Shown piece by piece: positions 23,589 to 31,687 of a stretch of 45,668 bases of DNA. The stretch's first letter is position 1; the number at the start of each line of letters is the position of its first letter. Origin of the DNA: Acidimicrobiia bacterium. GTDB taxonomy: Bacteria; Actinomycetota; Acidimicrobiia; Acidimicrobiales; Bin134. Where the stretch lies: positions 4,932-50,599 of the forward strand of contig VYEX01000016.1 of NCBI GenBank assembly GCA_009842675.1, read 5' to 3'. Below the pieces are notes generated by a model. It was not told the DNA's origin. It did no database searches and saw nothing but the letters and a program-made list of their open reading frames with translations. The position numbers and the translations under genes are program-made.

Positions 23589-24769
23589 CCAAGTGCTTCG
23601 ATGGTGACCGCGATGCCTTGGCCGACGCCGATGCACATGGCCGCCATCCCGTAGCGGCCCCAGCCGTTGAGAAGCTCGTGCGCGAGGGTGGTGAGGATGC
23701 GGGCACCTGATGCTCCGATGGGGTGTCCGAGGGCGATGGCTCCGCCGTTGGGATTGACGATGGCCGGGTCTAGTTCGGGCCATAGGCGAAGGCAGGCGAG
23801 CGCTTGGGCTGCGAATGCCTCGTTGAGCTCGACTGCGGACAGGTCGGACCAGCGCAGGCCCGCTCGGCGGAGAGCGGTTTCGGCGGCCTCTACAGGTCCA
23901 ATTCCGTACAGGTGAGGCTCGATCCCGGCGACGGCGCGGCTTGCAATGCGGGCGAGTGGCCCTTGGCCCGCGGCTTTGAGACCGGTTTCGGAGGCTAGGA
24001 GCAGCGCGGCCGCTCCGTCGCTCATGGGCGACGAGTTCCCGGCGGTGACTGTTCCGTTTTGGCGGAAGACCGGTTTGAGGTCGGCCAGGGCTTCCAAGCT
24101 GGTATCAGGGCGGACGGATTCGTCGATGTCGAGGCTGTTGCTTTCAACTTCGACGGTTTCGCCGTCGAATTGGCCGGTCGTCCAGGCTTGGTCGGCTTTG
24201 CGGTGGCTGTCGAAGGCGAATCGGTCCTGTTCATGGCGGGTGATTGCGTACTTGTCGGCGAGTAATTGGGCTCCCTCACCGAGCGGGATGATCCATTGGG
24301 CGGGGTGGCGGGGGTTAACGAGCCGCCAGCCGAGGGTGGTGGAGTGCATCTGCTGGTGGCCGCGCTCGTAGGGCCGTTCCGGTTTAGAGACGACCCACGG
24401 GGCGCGGCTCATGGATTCCACTCCGCCGGCGATGCAGATGTCGGCGTCGCCGACGGCGATCTGCCGGCTTGCAGCGGCGACCGCCTCCAGCCCTGACCCG
24501 CACAGCCGATTCACGGTGACGCCGGGAACGGTTGGGGGCACGCCGGCGAGCAACAGGGCCATGCGGGCAACGTTGCGGTTTTCCTCTCCGGCGCCGTTGC
24601 CGTTCCCGAAGCAAACGTCGCCGATACGGCCCGGGTCGAAGTCGGGGCTGCGGCCGAGGAGGCCGCTGATGGCAGAGGCGGCGAGGTCGTCGGGTCGGAT
24701 GCCGGCAAGGGCGCCGCCGATCTTGCCGATCGGGGTGCGCACCGCGTCAGCGATGTACACGTCACGCAC
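23585..24769 (-). CDS. Thiolase (acetyl-CoA C-acyltransferase)
   Basis: The 394-residue thiolase has the nucleophilic Cys90 in TVNRLCGSG, the His-containing GGAIALGHPIGASGARIL, and the C-terminal catalytic Cys in AAMCIGVGQG. It cleaves 3-ketoacyl-CoA with CoA to acetyl-CoA plus a shortened acyl-CoA, or condenses in reverse. It is the last gene of the aminomutase operon, 49 bp after the aminotransferase stop. The context supports the degradative direction, releasing acetyl-CoA from a beta-keto acid thioester made by the CoA-transferase encoded upstream. The length and active-site residues are normal. Confidence 0.93.
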   Translation of the reverse strand: MRDVYIADAVRTPIGKIGGALAGIRPDDLAASAISGLLGRSPDFDPGRIGDVCFGNGNGAGEENRNVARMALLLAGVPPTVPGVTVNRLCGSGLEAVAAASRQIAVGDADICIAGGVESMSRAPWVVSKPERPYERGHQQMHSTTLGWRLVNPRHPAQWIIPLGEGAQLLADKYAITRHEQDRFAFDSHRKADQAWTTGQFDGETVEVESNSLDIDESVRPDTSLEALADLKPVFRQNGTVTAGNSSPMSDGAAALLLASETGLKAAGQGPLARIASRAVAGIEPHLYGIGPVEAAETALRRAGLRWSDLSAVELNEAFAAQALACLRLWPELDPAIVNPNGGAIALGHPIGASGARILTTLAHELLNGWGRYGMAAMCIGVGQGIAVTIEALG

Positions 24770-24818
24770 CGGCCTACCAGTCAGTTGGCCGAAGTGAGCA
24801 GAAGAGATGCAGACCTGC

Positions 24819-26129
24819 TCATGGGAGGGCGACTAGCGACTTGTCTACGGCGGCAACAAGCTGTTCGATCTCAGCTTCGCTCATCGGCGTGGAGATTGCT
24901 CCAGCGCCGCTGTAGATGAGGAGGATTCCGCAGTCGAGCATGCTGTCGTGGAAGTGCTTGAGCCGTTTGGCGGCGACGGGAGTGGGGCGGCTTTCCCTGT
25001 AGTTGGTGGGAGCGTCAGGGCGCATGTGGATTCGGAACATGGATCCGGCGCCAGTAACGCTGGCAGGCGTGCCGCGGCTTCCTATGACGTCATTGATGCC
25101 TTCGATGGCGAGTTTGGCTAGGCGATTGACGTGCTCGATTTGGGTGTGGTCGTAGAGTTCCATAGCGGTGAGCCCCGCGTTCATAGTGATGGGATTGGCG
25201 GAAAATGTGCCGGAGTACGGCAGCAGGTATTGGTCGCCGAGGGGGTTCATGAGTTCCATGATCTCGGCTCGACCGGCGATGGCGCCGACAGGAAAGCCGC
25301 CTCCGATGATCTTTCCCATTGCGGTGATGTCGGGGGCCAGGTTGTAATTCTGCTGGGCACCGCCGTAAGCGGTACGCAGGGTGATGACTTCGTCAACGAC
25401 CAGCAGGGCGCCGCTGTCGGCGGTCCACTCTTGCAGGGCGGCGGCGTATCTGGGGGTCGAGGGGCACAGGCCAGCCCAGTGGGGCATGACGTCCAACAGG
25501 ACGCAGGCGATCTGATCGGCGTGGCGGTCGAGGATTGCCAGCGCTCGTTCCGGGTCGTTGTAGGGGATGATGACAACGTCGTCGAGGACAGAAGGAGGGG
25601 TTCCGTGGGCGACGGGCACCGAAGCGGGGCTGTCCATGTCTCCCCAATTGTCGGGAGCGGCGGTTTGGCTGACTTCGGCGTAGTCGTAGAGGCCGTGGTA
25701 GGCGCCTTCGGACTTGGCGATTTTGGGCCGCCCGGTGAAGGACCGAGCGGCTTTGACAGCTCCCATGACTGCTTCAGTGCCTGAGTTGACGAACCGGACC
25801 TTCTCGAAGTTGGTGTTGCGAGAACAGAGGTACTCGGCGTAGCGCACCTCGGCTTCGGTGGTGAGGGTGGACGCGGTGCCTTTGGCTAATTGGGCGGTTA
25901 CGGCGGCGACGATTGCGGGGTGGGCGTGGCCGTGGATGAGGGAGGCCATGTTGTTGGCGAAATCGATCCTTTCGGCTCCGTCGACATCGGTTATGCGGCA
26001 GCCGGAAGCGTGGGCGGCGTAGAGCGGATGGGGTTTGCGGATAGCGCTGTTGCGGCTAGCCCCTCCGGGCATCACTCGCAGCGCCCGCTTGTACAGCGAC
26101 CGGGATGCGTTAGCGGCCGGCTCAATCAT
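24819..26129 (-). CDS. Class III PLP aminotransferase (GSA-aminomutase-like)
   Basis: A 436-residue fold-type I PLP enzyme: NSGTEA (residues 115-120) binds the phosphate, VVDEV with Asp246 contacts the pyridine nitrogen, and AMGKIIGGGFPVGA has the Schiff-base Lys273. Sequence features (LYKRALRVMPGGASRNS at the start) put it with glutamate-1-semialdehyde aminomutase-like class III enzymes, a group that includes beta-amino acid aminotransferases. The start overlaps the CoA-transferase B gene by 8 bp. Between a 2,3-aminomutase and a CoA-transferase, the expected job is to convert a beta-amino acid to a beta-keto acid. A haem-pathway GSA aminomutase is less likely in this setting. Confidence 0.88.
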   Translation of the reverse strand: MIEPAANASRSLYKRALRVMPGGASRNSAIRKPHPLYAAHASGCRITDVDGAERIDFANNMASLIHGHAHPAIVAAVTAQLAKGTASTLTTEAEVRYAEYLCSRNTNFEKVRFVNSGTEAVMGAVKAARSFTGRPKIAKSEGAYHGLYDYAEVSQTAAPDNWGDMDSPASVPVAHGTPPSVLDDVVIIPYNDPERALAILDRHADQIACVLLDVMPHWAGLCPSTPRYAAALQEWTADSGALLVVDEVITLRTAYGGAQQNYNLAPDITAMGKIIGGGFPVGAIAGRAEIMELMNPLGDQYLLPYSGTFSANPITMNAGLTAMELYDHTQIEHVNRLAKLAIEGINDVIGSRGTPASVTGAGSMFRIHMRPDAPTNYRESRPTPVAAKRLKHFHDSMLDCGILLIYSGAGAISTPMSEAEIEQLVAAVDKSLVALP

Positions 26130-26820
26130 GGGCTTCCCAAACCGGGCCGGTTTCCTGTGTTGGGCGAGCGTCGTGGACGGCGGCGGCGGTACGGGCGGCC
26201 ACGTCCTCGAAGCTGACCCCGGGGGTGAGTTCTAAGAGCTCGAATCCGTCGGGCCCGATGTCGATGACGGCGAGGTCGGTGTAGATGCGATTCACCGCTC
26301 CCCGACCGGTGATCGGGTATGAACAGCGATCCACCAGTTTGGGGGCTCCGTCGCGGGTGCAGTGGGAAGTCATCACATACACATTCTTGACACCTGAGAC
26401 AAGGTCCATGGCCCCGCCGACGGCGGGGATAGCGTCGGGGGCGCCGGTGGACCAGTTGGCGAGGTCGCCGTTCGCGGCGACCTCGAGGGCGCCAAGGACG
26501 CAGATGTCAAGGTGGCCGCCGCGGATCATGGTGAAGCTGTCGCCGTGGTGGAAGTATGACGCGCCCGCCAGGGCGGTTACCGGCTGTTTGCCAGCGTTGA
26601 TCAGCTCGGGATCCATGGCCGTGCCAGTAGGTGGCGGTCCCATACCAAGGAGCCCGTTCTCGGTATGAAAGATGACCTCGCGTCCTGGGGGGATGTGCTG
26701 GGCGACCAACTCGGGCATGCCGATGCCCAAGTTCACATAAGCACCGTCTGGTATGTCCTTGGCGGCGCGGGCGGCCATCTCGTCTCGGCTGCGACCACTG
26801 AGCCTCGTTGGCCAACTCAT
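26122..26820 (-). CDS. 3-oxoacid CoA-transferase, subunit B
   Basis: A 232-residue beta subunit of a family I CoA-transferase. Its key segment is VIFHTENGLLGMGPPP, where Glu54 is the residue that forms the glutamyl-CoA thioester, and the N-terminal part has YVNLGIGMPELVAQHIP. It moves CoA from a donor such as succinyl-CoA or acetyl-CoA to a 3-keto acid, jointly with subunit A. ATG 26820 overlaps the stop of subunit A by 4 bp, so the two are made in equal amounts. Its stop overlaps the start of the aminotransferase gene by 8 bp. Confidence 0.93.
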   Translation of the reverse strand: MSWPTRLSGRSRDEMAARAAKDIPDGAYVNLGIGMPELVAQHIPPGREVIFHTENGLLGMGPPPTGTAMDPELINAGKQPVTALAGASYFHHGDSFTMIRGGHLDICVLGALEVAANGDLANWSTGAPDAIPAVGGAMDLVSGVKNVYVMTSHCTRDGAPKLVDRCSYPITGRGAVNRIYTDLAVIDIGPDGFELLELTPGVSFEDVAARTAAAVHDARPTQETGPVWEAHD

Positions 26821-27527
26821 GGGTAGACAGCGCCTTCGGCGACGAGTTGCGACTCGTGAGCCGGGTCGGGGACCCCGACGACCCGGTTGACAAAGATGCC
26901 GGGGGTGATGACAGTCTCCGGATCTATGGAACCGGGCCGGTCGACAACGGCGGCCTGCACGATGGTGATGGCGGAGGCGGCAGCCATCAGAGGAGAGAAG
27001 TTGCGGGCTGTCTTGTTATAGACGAGGTTGCCATGCCAATCGGCCCGTCGGGCCTTGATCAGAGCGAAATCGGCGGAGAGGGCGTGCTCCAGCAGGCAAT
27101 TGGTCCCGTCGAAGTCCCGTTGCTCCTTGCCGTCTTCGAGGTCGGTACCAGCCGCGGTGGGCGTATAGAAGGCAGGGATCCCGGCCCCGCCGGCTCGGAT
27201 CCGCTCGGCGAGGGTGCCCTGAGGGACCAGTTCAAGCTCGATGTGCCCTGCCCGGTATAGGTCGGGGAACGCCCTGGAGTTAGCGCTTCGGGGGTAGGAG
27301 CAGATCATCTTGTCGACCCGTCCGGCTCTGATGAGCGCGGCGAGGCCGACTTGTCCGGTGCCGGTGTTGTTGTTGACGACGGTAAGCCCTCTGGCCCCCT
27401 GGTCGATGAGGGCGTGAATCAGCTCGATGGGGCTTCCCGCCTCGCCGAACCCTCCGATCATTACGGTGGAACCGTCGGTGATGCCAGCAACGGCTTGGAC
27501 GGGGCCGGCGACCCGCTTGTCGATCAC
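26817..27527 (-). CDS. 3-oxoacid CoA-transferase, subunit A
   Basis: The frame is open upstream, but GTG 27527 gives MIDKRVAGPVQAVAGITDGS, the normal family start, and leaves a 13-bp gap after the aminomutase stop; this is a 236-residue alpha subunit. Landmarks are GSTVMIGGFGEAGSPIELIH, the nucleotide-loop-like NNNTGTGQVGLAALI, the segment IELELVPQGTLAERIRAGGA, and GNLVYNKTARNFSPLMA. The longer frame back to 27755 is read out of the aminomutase gene and is rejected. It acts with subunit B to activate a 3-keto acid as the CoA thioester for the thiolase. Confidence 0.92.
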   Translation of the reverse strand: MIDKRVAGPVQAVAGITDGSTVMIGGFGEAGSPIELIHALIDQGARGLTVVNNNTGTGQVGLAALIRAGRVDKMICSYPRSANSRAFPDLYRAGHIELELVPQGTLAERIRAGGAGIPAFYTPTAAGTDLEDGKEQRDFDGTNCLLEHALSADFALIKARRADWHGNLVYNKTARNFSPLMAAASAITIVQAAVVDRPGSIDPETVITPGIFVNRVVGVPDPAHESQLVAEGAVYP

Positions 27528-27540
27528 CGCGCCTTCTCGC

Positions 27541-28980
27541 TCAGGCTGAGATGGCGGCCAGATCGCCAGCGGCGACCGGCTTGACCCGGGTGTAGTCGAA
27601 CAAGCCGGCCTCGTCGAACAACACTCGATCCTCGTAGTCGTCGAACCAGAGGGCCTTCGGGTTGCGGCCGACGATGCACACCTTTCCCCGGTCGGGCGCT
27701 TCGGCGGCGCTGCGGAGGATCTTGAAGACAACAACTCCGTTCTCGGCTCCCGCAAGGCCGGGGATCGGCTCGTCGGTCACCGCGGACACCTCGGTCTTTC
27801 CCTTGTAGTGGGTGATGGACAGGCGGGCGTGGGCTTCCACCCCGGACAGCCCCTTCTGGGATTCGTTGAGGGTGCGCCAGGCGTCTTCGATGGCCACGTT
27901 GAACGCCCGGTAGGCGACGATGTCACGTCCGCAGAAGAAGTAGTGGTTCTCGATGCCGACCCGCTTCAGGGTTCGCTGGAGGATGCGCAGTGCGTCGGGG
28001 TCGTTGTTGACCCCCCTGATGATGGGCGACTGGTTCTCCACGCTGATCCACCCTCGGGACACGACCGCCTCGACGGCCCGCTGGGTGCTGGGGTTCCATT
28101 CGTGGAACCCGTTCTGGTCCTCGATGTAGTTCCCGTCGGGGTCTTTAACGAGGATCTCGTCGGGGTGGTTGAAGTGGGTCATCAACCGGAACCCGAGGTC
28201 CGGATAGGTGTCGTGGAAGCGGTCCATCATGTCCAAGAAGGCGTCGTCGAAGCGGTCGGGATAGAAGGCCAGCTCCTTGGTGCCGAGCCGAATTGCCTCC
28301 ACCCCGGCTTCGGCTAGGGCGGTGAACCAGGCGGCCAGCTTGTTGTTGGGCAACACCATGGGGTCGCCGCCGGACAGAAGAATCTCGCGGAGCTTCTCCC
28401 GCCCCGTTTCGGGGTGGCGGCCACCGTTGGCGGCCACTGCGGCGTTGTGAGCCTTGATGTAGTCGGTGACCTCGAGGACTTGGGCGAGTCCCTTCTTCTC
28501 GACAGTGCCGTCATGGCGCTCGACCGGCTTGCGGGCAATCAGCTCTTCCCGGTAGCAGAACCGGCAGTGCGCCGAGCACGTCGAGATGACATACAGAAGG
28601 CCCATCTCGTACTTGTGGATGAGGCCTTCGACGGGGCTGTAGTCCATTTGGTTGCCGGGATCCTCGGCACCGTCCAGGTTGAGGGTCTCATCGGGCGATG
28701 CCTTGACGAGCTTCTGAAGCTGAGGGCTGTTCTTGGCCATCTCAAAAAAGTGGCGGGTGATCTTCACCGGCATCCGCGACTCGATGTCCCGCTCGGAACC
28801 CCTGATCTGGAGCAGCTTCTCGATTTCGGAGGGGCTGTAGAATCCCAGCATGTCGTCGGGGGCAGTGCCGTTGATAAAGGGGTCGAGGCCGTTGAGGATC
28901 TGGCGGTCGTACCGGGGATTTTCGACAGAGTCGAGGACCAGCCTCTCCCGTTCGACCGGCTCGTATTTTGCTCTTGCCAT
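27541..28980 (-). CDS. KamA-family radical SAM amino acid 2,3-aminomutase
   Basis: A 479-residue radical SAM/PLP enzyme. The cluster motif is C135-x3-C139-x2-C142 (STCSAHCRFCYRE), the SAM-side motif is LSGGDPMVLPNN (202-213), the NQSPIIRGVNN stretch is at 316-326, and the PLP Lys is probably Lys395 in HYKGKTEV. It would shift an amino group from C2 to C3. In lysine 2,3-aminomutase two Asp residues hold the substrate's side-chain amine; by eye Asp353 may align with one (in FCGRDIV), but the other position falls in SITHY, so lysine specificity is doubtful. First gene of the operon, divergent from the RpiR gene. Confidence 0.85.
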   Translation of the reverse strand: MARAKYEPVERERLVLDSVENPRYDRQILNGLDPFINGTAPDDMLGFYSPSEIEKLLQIRGSERDIESRMPVKITRHFFEMAKNSPQLQKLVKASPDETLNLDGAEDPGNQMDYSPVEGLIHKYEMGLLYVISTCSAHCRFCYREELIARKPVERHDGTVEKKGLAQVLEVTDYIKAHNAAVAANGGRHPETGREKLREILLSGGDPMVLPNNKLAAWFTALAEAGVEAIRLGTKELAFYPDRFDDAFLDMMDRFHDTYPDLGFRLMTHFNHPDEILVKDPDGNYIEDQNGFHEWNPSTQRAVEAVVSRGWISVENQSPIIRGVNNDPDALRILQRTLKRVGIENHYFFCGRDIVAYRAFNVAIEDAWRTLNESQKGLSGVEAHARLSITHYKGKTEVSAVTDEPIPGLAGAENGVVVFKILRSAAEAPDRGKVCIVGRNPKALWFDDYEDRVLFDEAGLFDYTRVKPVAAGDLAAISA

Positions 28981-29034
28981 GATCGGTTCAGACCTCCGCT
29001 CGCTTCGGTTTCCTGGAGAACTGCCGACCAGTGA

Positions 29035-29083
29035 TGTTCACTGATGAACAGTATCCTTCGATGATTGTACTATACTGCACAAT
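29035..29083. promoter_or_regulatory. Intergenic operator candidates between the aminomutase and RpiR genes
   Basis: Two inverted repeats lie in the 129-bp divergent region. TGTTCA-CTGA-TGAACA (29035-29050) is perfect over 6 bp per arm. ATTGTAC (29064-29070) and GCACAAT (29077-29083) match 6 of 7 and flank an AT-rich core. Both are placed to control the RpiR gene and the aminomutase operon. Confidence 0.6.
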
Positions 29084-29109
29084 TATTTCCACGTCGATTT
29101 GCGCCCCGC

Positions 29110-29976
29110 ATGGCTTCTGAGGCCGACGTCGGGCTCTTGCAGTCGGCGACGGTGGCCGAGCTGATCGCCAGGGCCGGGGAAGAGCTGACCCCGACCGACC
29201 GGCGGATAGCGGAGGCCGTGGTCGCCGAGCCCACACTGCTGGCGTTCGGAACAGTCTCGGACCTGGCCGACCGCATCGGCACCAGCCGACCGTCCATCGT
29301 CCGGTTCGCCACCAAGCTCGGCCTCGACGGATATGCCTCGCTCCAGGCCGTGGCCCGCCAGGGAGTTGAGGACGCGCTGACACGCCCTCGTGACCGCATT
29401 CGCCGCGACCCATCTCGGCAGCCGACAGATCTGGACAACCTGGCCGCCGGGTTCGAATCGGCAGCCGCCGCAGCAGCCAGAGGCGAAATACGCGCCATTG
29501 CCGAAAGGGCGGCCTCGGCTGAATCGGTATGGGTCGTGTCTGGTGAAACCTCGTTGGCTGGTGCCCAGGCGCTGCGCAGCGGCCTCTCAATGATCCGCAC
29601 CCGGGTGCATCTGGTCGAGGAGCATACGGTGGGCCGCGACCTAGTCGACGCCGGGCCCAACGACCTAGGAATCGTCATCGATTTCTACCGCTATCGCCGC
29701 TCTTCGGTCGCTGCTACACGGACGCTGGCCAGCCACGGTGTCCCTGTCGCCGCTATCACCGACAGCCCGCTGTCGCCGCTGGCCACATCAGCGGATGTGC
29801 TCTGCCAGCTGACGGTTCCCGCTGTCGGCCCATTCGACAGCTCCGTTCCGGCGGTGGTCGTCGCCGAGCTCATCGTTGCCGAGGTCGCCGCCATCAACCG
29901 TGGCGAAGCCCAGGAGCGCATTGACCAACTAGAAGCGCTCTGGTCCGAGACCGATACTTTCTTGCCCTCCGACTAG
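29110..29976 (+). CDS. RpiR-family transcriptional regulator
   Basis: ATG 29110 gives 288 residues. The N-terminal helix-turn-helix domain (AGEELTPTDRRIAEAVVAEP, TVSDLADRIGTSRPSIVRFA, TKLGLDGYASLQAVAR) is typical of RpiR regulators. A C-terminal SIS domain follows (about 130-270), with ESVWVVSGETSLAGAQALRS and the later VPVAAITDSPLSPLATSADV. The SIS domain normally senses phosphosugars or related ligands. The gene is divergent from the aminomutase operon across two inverted repeats, so it probably regulates that operon. An ATG at 29065 is possible but would lie inside the operator region. Confidence 0.85.
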   Translation: MASEADVGLLQSATVAELIARAGEELTPTDRRIAEAVVAEPTLLAFGTVSDLADRIGTSRPSIVRFATKLGLDGYASLQAVARQGVEDALTRPRDRIRRDPSRQPTDLDNLAAGFESAAAAAARGEIRAIAERAASAESVWVVSGETSLAGAQALRSGLSMIRTRVHLVEEHTVGRDLVDAGPNDLGIVIDFYRYRRSSVAATRTLASHGVPVAAITDSPLSPLATSADVLCQLTVPAVGPFDSSVPAVVVAELIVAEVAAINRGEAQERIDQLEALWSETDTFLPSD

Positions 29977-30162
29977 CCCGCGCCTAAAGCTTGGTTCCCC
30001 CCAAGTTGGATGCTGTGCAACGACAGAGTCGCACACACCCCGGCTGGTGGCCGGTGCCGGCTTGGGCGGAGGGCGGTGGTGTGTCTGTATCGTGGGCGTT
30101 CGGGTTTTGCGGACTGGCCGTGCCAGAGGCCTGGTTGTTGTGTCGATCTGCGAGGCCCGGGG

Positions 30163-30240
30163 CCGGGCGGGGGACTCGAACCGGCAGGCGTGTCGCCGCT
30201 GGCAAGTGTTGACACGCTTTTCGGACGAGCCCCCGCCCAG
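30163..30240. other. Long imperfect palindrome / structured RNA element
   Basis: On either strand the region folds into one arm. GGGCGGGGG (30165-30173) pairs with CCCCCGCCC (30230-30238). CTCG (30175-30178) pairs with CGAG (30226-30229), CCG (30181-30183) with CGG (30222-30224), and GCGTGTC (30188-30194) with GACACGC (30211-30217). No T-tract follows on either side. A T-loop-like GGTTCGAGTCC appears on the minus strand, but there is no tRNA T-stem. Confidence 0.6.
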
Positions 30241-30244
30241 CTAC

Positions 30245-30263
30245 CCAGGGAGGGGGACCCTGG
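30245..30263 (-). terminator. Short hairpin after the importer operon
   Basis: CCAGGG (30245-30250) pairs with CCCTGG (30258-30263) around a 7-base loop, 6 bp past the stop of the binding-protein gene. It lacks a U-run, so it may act with the larger hairpin beyond it. Confidence 0.45.
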
Positions 30264-30269
30264 TTGCCT

Positions 30270-31613
30270 CTATTCGACGAATGTGGATGCCGGGTAGAAC
30301 TCGACGTTGACCCATTCGCCGTTCTGGGCCTGTTGGATGGTGTAGGCACCGGAGACGGTTCCGGACGGGTCGAACACGAGCGGCCCGGAGGCTCCTTCGT
30401 AGTTGATGTCGTCACCGTCTGCGAGGGCATCGCGGCCTTCGGAGAAGGTCGACACGGCGGTTCCGCCGTCCGAGACATCGCGGATGACCGAGTTGATCCC
30501 CGCTCCGTCGCATTGTCCGCTTGCTTCGAGGGACAGGGCCACCAAGGTGACCATGTCGAACGAGTTCGGGGCGAACGGCGCGCCAGCTCCGGAGTACCGC
30601 TCCTCGAAGGAGATGAACTCGGGCAGCGATGGGTCGGCGTCGGCGAACTCGACGAACGCCTTGTCGTTGATCAGTTCGGCACCGACGGCATCGAAGATCT
30701 CAGGGACGGCCAAATCGGCGGTGAACAGCCATTCACCGTCGAACCCGCCTGCAACGGCCTCTTTGATGAGGGTGACGCCAGATTCCTGACCTCCAGCCAA
30801 GAAGATGGCATCGGGGTTGCTGGCGAGCACCGAGGTCAGCTCAGCCTGGTAGGACGGCTGGCCCGGGTTGTAAACGACGAAGTCGGTTATATCGATGCCG
30901 GCTTCTTCGACTTCGGTTCTGGCCACTTCGGCCGGGGAGATGGTGGATTCCTCGTTCTGGACCATGAACGCCACCGATCCGTAGCCCCGTGTGGACAGCC
31001 ACAGCCCTGAGGCGGCGCCGTCACCAAGATCTGAGGAAACAGTCCGGTAGACGAAGTCGCCGCCGAGTTCATTGAGGGTGATGGTGCCTGCATAGGGCGA
31101 CATGATCACGACCTGCTCTCGCTTGGCGAGGTCAACGAGGGCGACCATGATCCCCGAGGTGGGCCCGAGGATTGCGATCGCACCTTCGCTCTCGATCATG
31201 TTGGTCGCCTCGCGGATGCCCGTTTCGGGATCGCCACCGGTGTCGGCAACGACGGTGCGGATGTTTCCGCAGACGGTGCCTCCGGCCGCGTTGATCTCCC
31301 CTACGCCGAACTCAATGGCGTCGGCCACGATCTTGCCGAACTCGCCCAGTTCCCCGGTGAGGGGGACGAGCACGCCGATGGTGACCTCGCCGCGCTCGGC
31401 GGGCTCGTCGGCCGGTTCGGGCGCTGGCGCCTCGGCGGCGGGCTCGTCGGCCGGTTCGGGCGCTGGTGCTTCGGCGGTCGCTTCAGGCGCTGCGTCTTCG
31501 ACTGGGGCGACTACGCCGTCGCCGTCGTCGTCGTTGCCGCAGGCTGCTGCGACCACCGCCAGCGCAAGCATGGCCGCGGCTATCCGCAGCCACTTGGCTC
31601 TTGTCCGTAGCAT
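30270..31613 (-). CDS. Branched-chain-amino-acid-type ABC solute-binding lipoprotein (LivJ/K-like)
   Basis: ATG 31613 follows AAAGGA and gives 447 residues; a coupled GTG at 31643 is also possible (ten more residues). The lipobox is VAAAC with Cys25. An acidic Ala/Pro/Glu linker contains a 13-residue tandem repeat. The mature part is a Peripla_BP_6 (LivJ-type) domain: VTIGVLVPLTGELGEFGK, GAIAILGPTSGIMVALVD, VIMSPYAGT, and DAIFLAGGQESGVTLIKEA. It should deliver an amino acid or amide-like solute to the LivH/M-type permeases. It is the last gene of the operon, and the duplicated leader in front may boost its translation. Confidence 0.9.
   Translation of the reverse strand: MLRTRAKWLRIAAAMLALAVVAAACGNDDDGDGVVAPVEDAAPEATAEAPAPEPADEPAAEAPAPEPADEPAERGEVTIGVLVPLTGELGEFGKIVADAIEFGVGEINAAGGTVCGNIRTVVADTGGDPETGIREATNMIESEGAIAILGPTSGIMVALVDLAKREQVVIMSPYAGTITLNELGGDFVYRTVSSDLGDGAASGLWLSTRGYGSVAFMVQNEESTISPAEVARTEVEEAGIDITDFVVYNPGQPSYQAELTSVLASNPDAIFLAGGQESGVTLIKEAVAGGFDGEWLFTADLAVPEIFDAVGAELINDKAFVEFADADPSLPEFISFEERYSGAGAPFAPNSFDMVTLVALSLEASGQCDGAGINSVIRDVSDGGTAVSTFSEGRDALADGDDINYEGASGPLVFDPSGTVSGAYTIQQAQNGEWVNVEFYPASTFVE
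31399..31476 (-). repeat. 39-bp in-frame tandem repeat in lipoprotein linker
   Basis: Two near-identical 39-bp units (31399-31437 and 31438-31476) encode AEAPAPEPADEPA twice in the linker between the lipidated Cys and the binding domain. The same architecture is seen, with another unit, in the family 5 binding protein at 3927-5741. Confidence 0.8.
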
Positions 31614-31616
31614 TTT

Positions 31617-31687
31617 GGTTCCTTTCTTTGTTGTTGGTTTCACGTCGGTTCCTTCCTTGGGGTAGTCGGTTTCACGTCGGTTCCTTT
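31617..31687 (-). repeat. Duplicated ribosome-binding leader before the binding-protein gene
   Basis: The 19-base sequence GGTTTCACGTCGGTTCCTT occurs identically at 31636-31654 and 31668-31686, and its end recurs as GGTTCCTTT at 31617-31625. On the coding (minus) strand each copy is an AAGGAACC Shine-Dalgarno-like site, and the two full copies are followed by GTGAAACC. Confidence 0.8.

Larger units (their letters stand above)
29977..30269. other. Noncoding convergent region (no gene seen)
   Basis: A 293-bp gap between the RpiR gene (+) and the binding-protein gene (-). No reading frame here is believable. It holds a weak 5-bp hairpin (29990-30005), a long structured hairpin (30163-30240) and a short hairpin (30245-30263), consistent with transcription ending from both sides. 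Confidence 0.7.

Noticed and set aside
27528..27755. Extended N-terminus of the CoA-transferase A subunit
   Set aside because: These residues are read from the other frame of the aminomutase gene and are unlike the family; GTG 27527 gives the normal start.
30163..30240. tRNA or tRNA-Sec-like gene on the minus strand (contains GGTTCGAGTCC and a 9-bp closing stem)
   Set aside because: No 5-bp T-stem flanks the T-loop-like sequence, and no D-arm or anticodon arm can be formed; the closing stem occupies the bases the T-stem would need.
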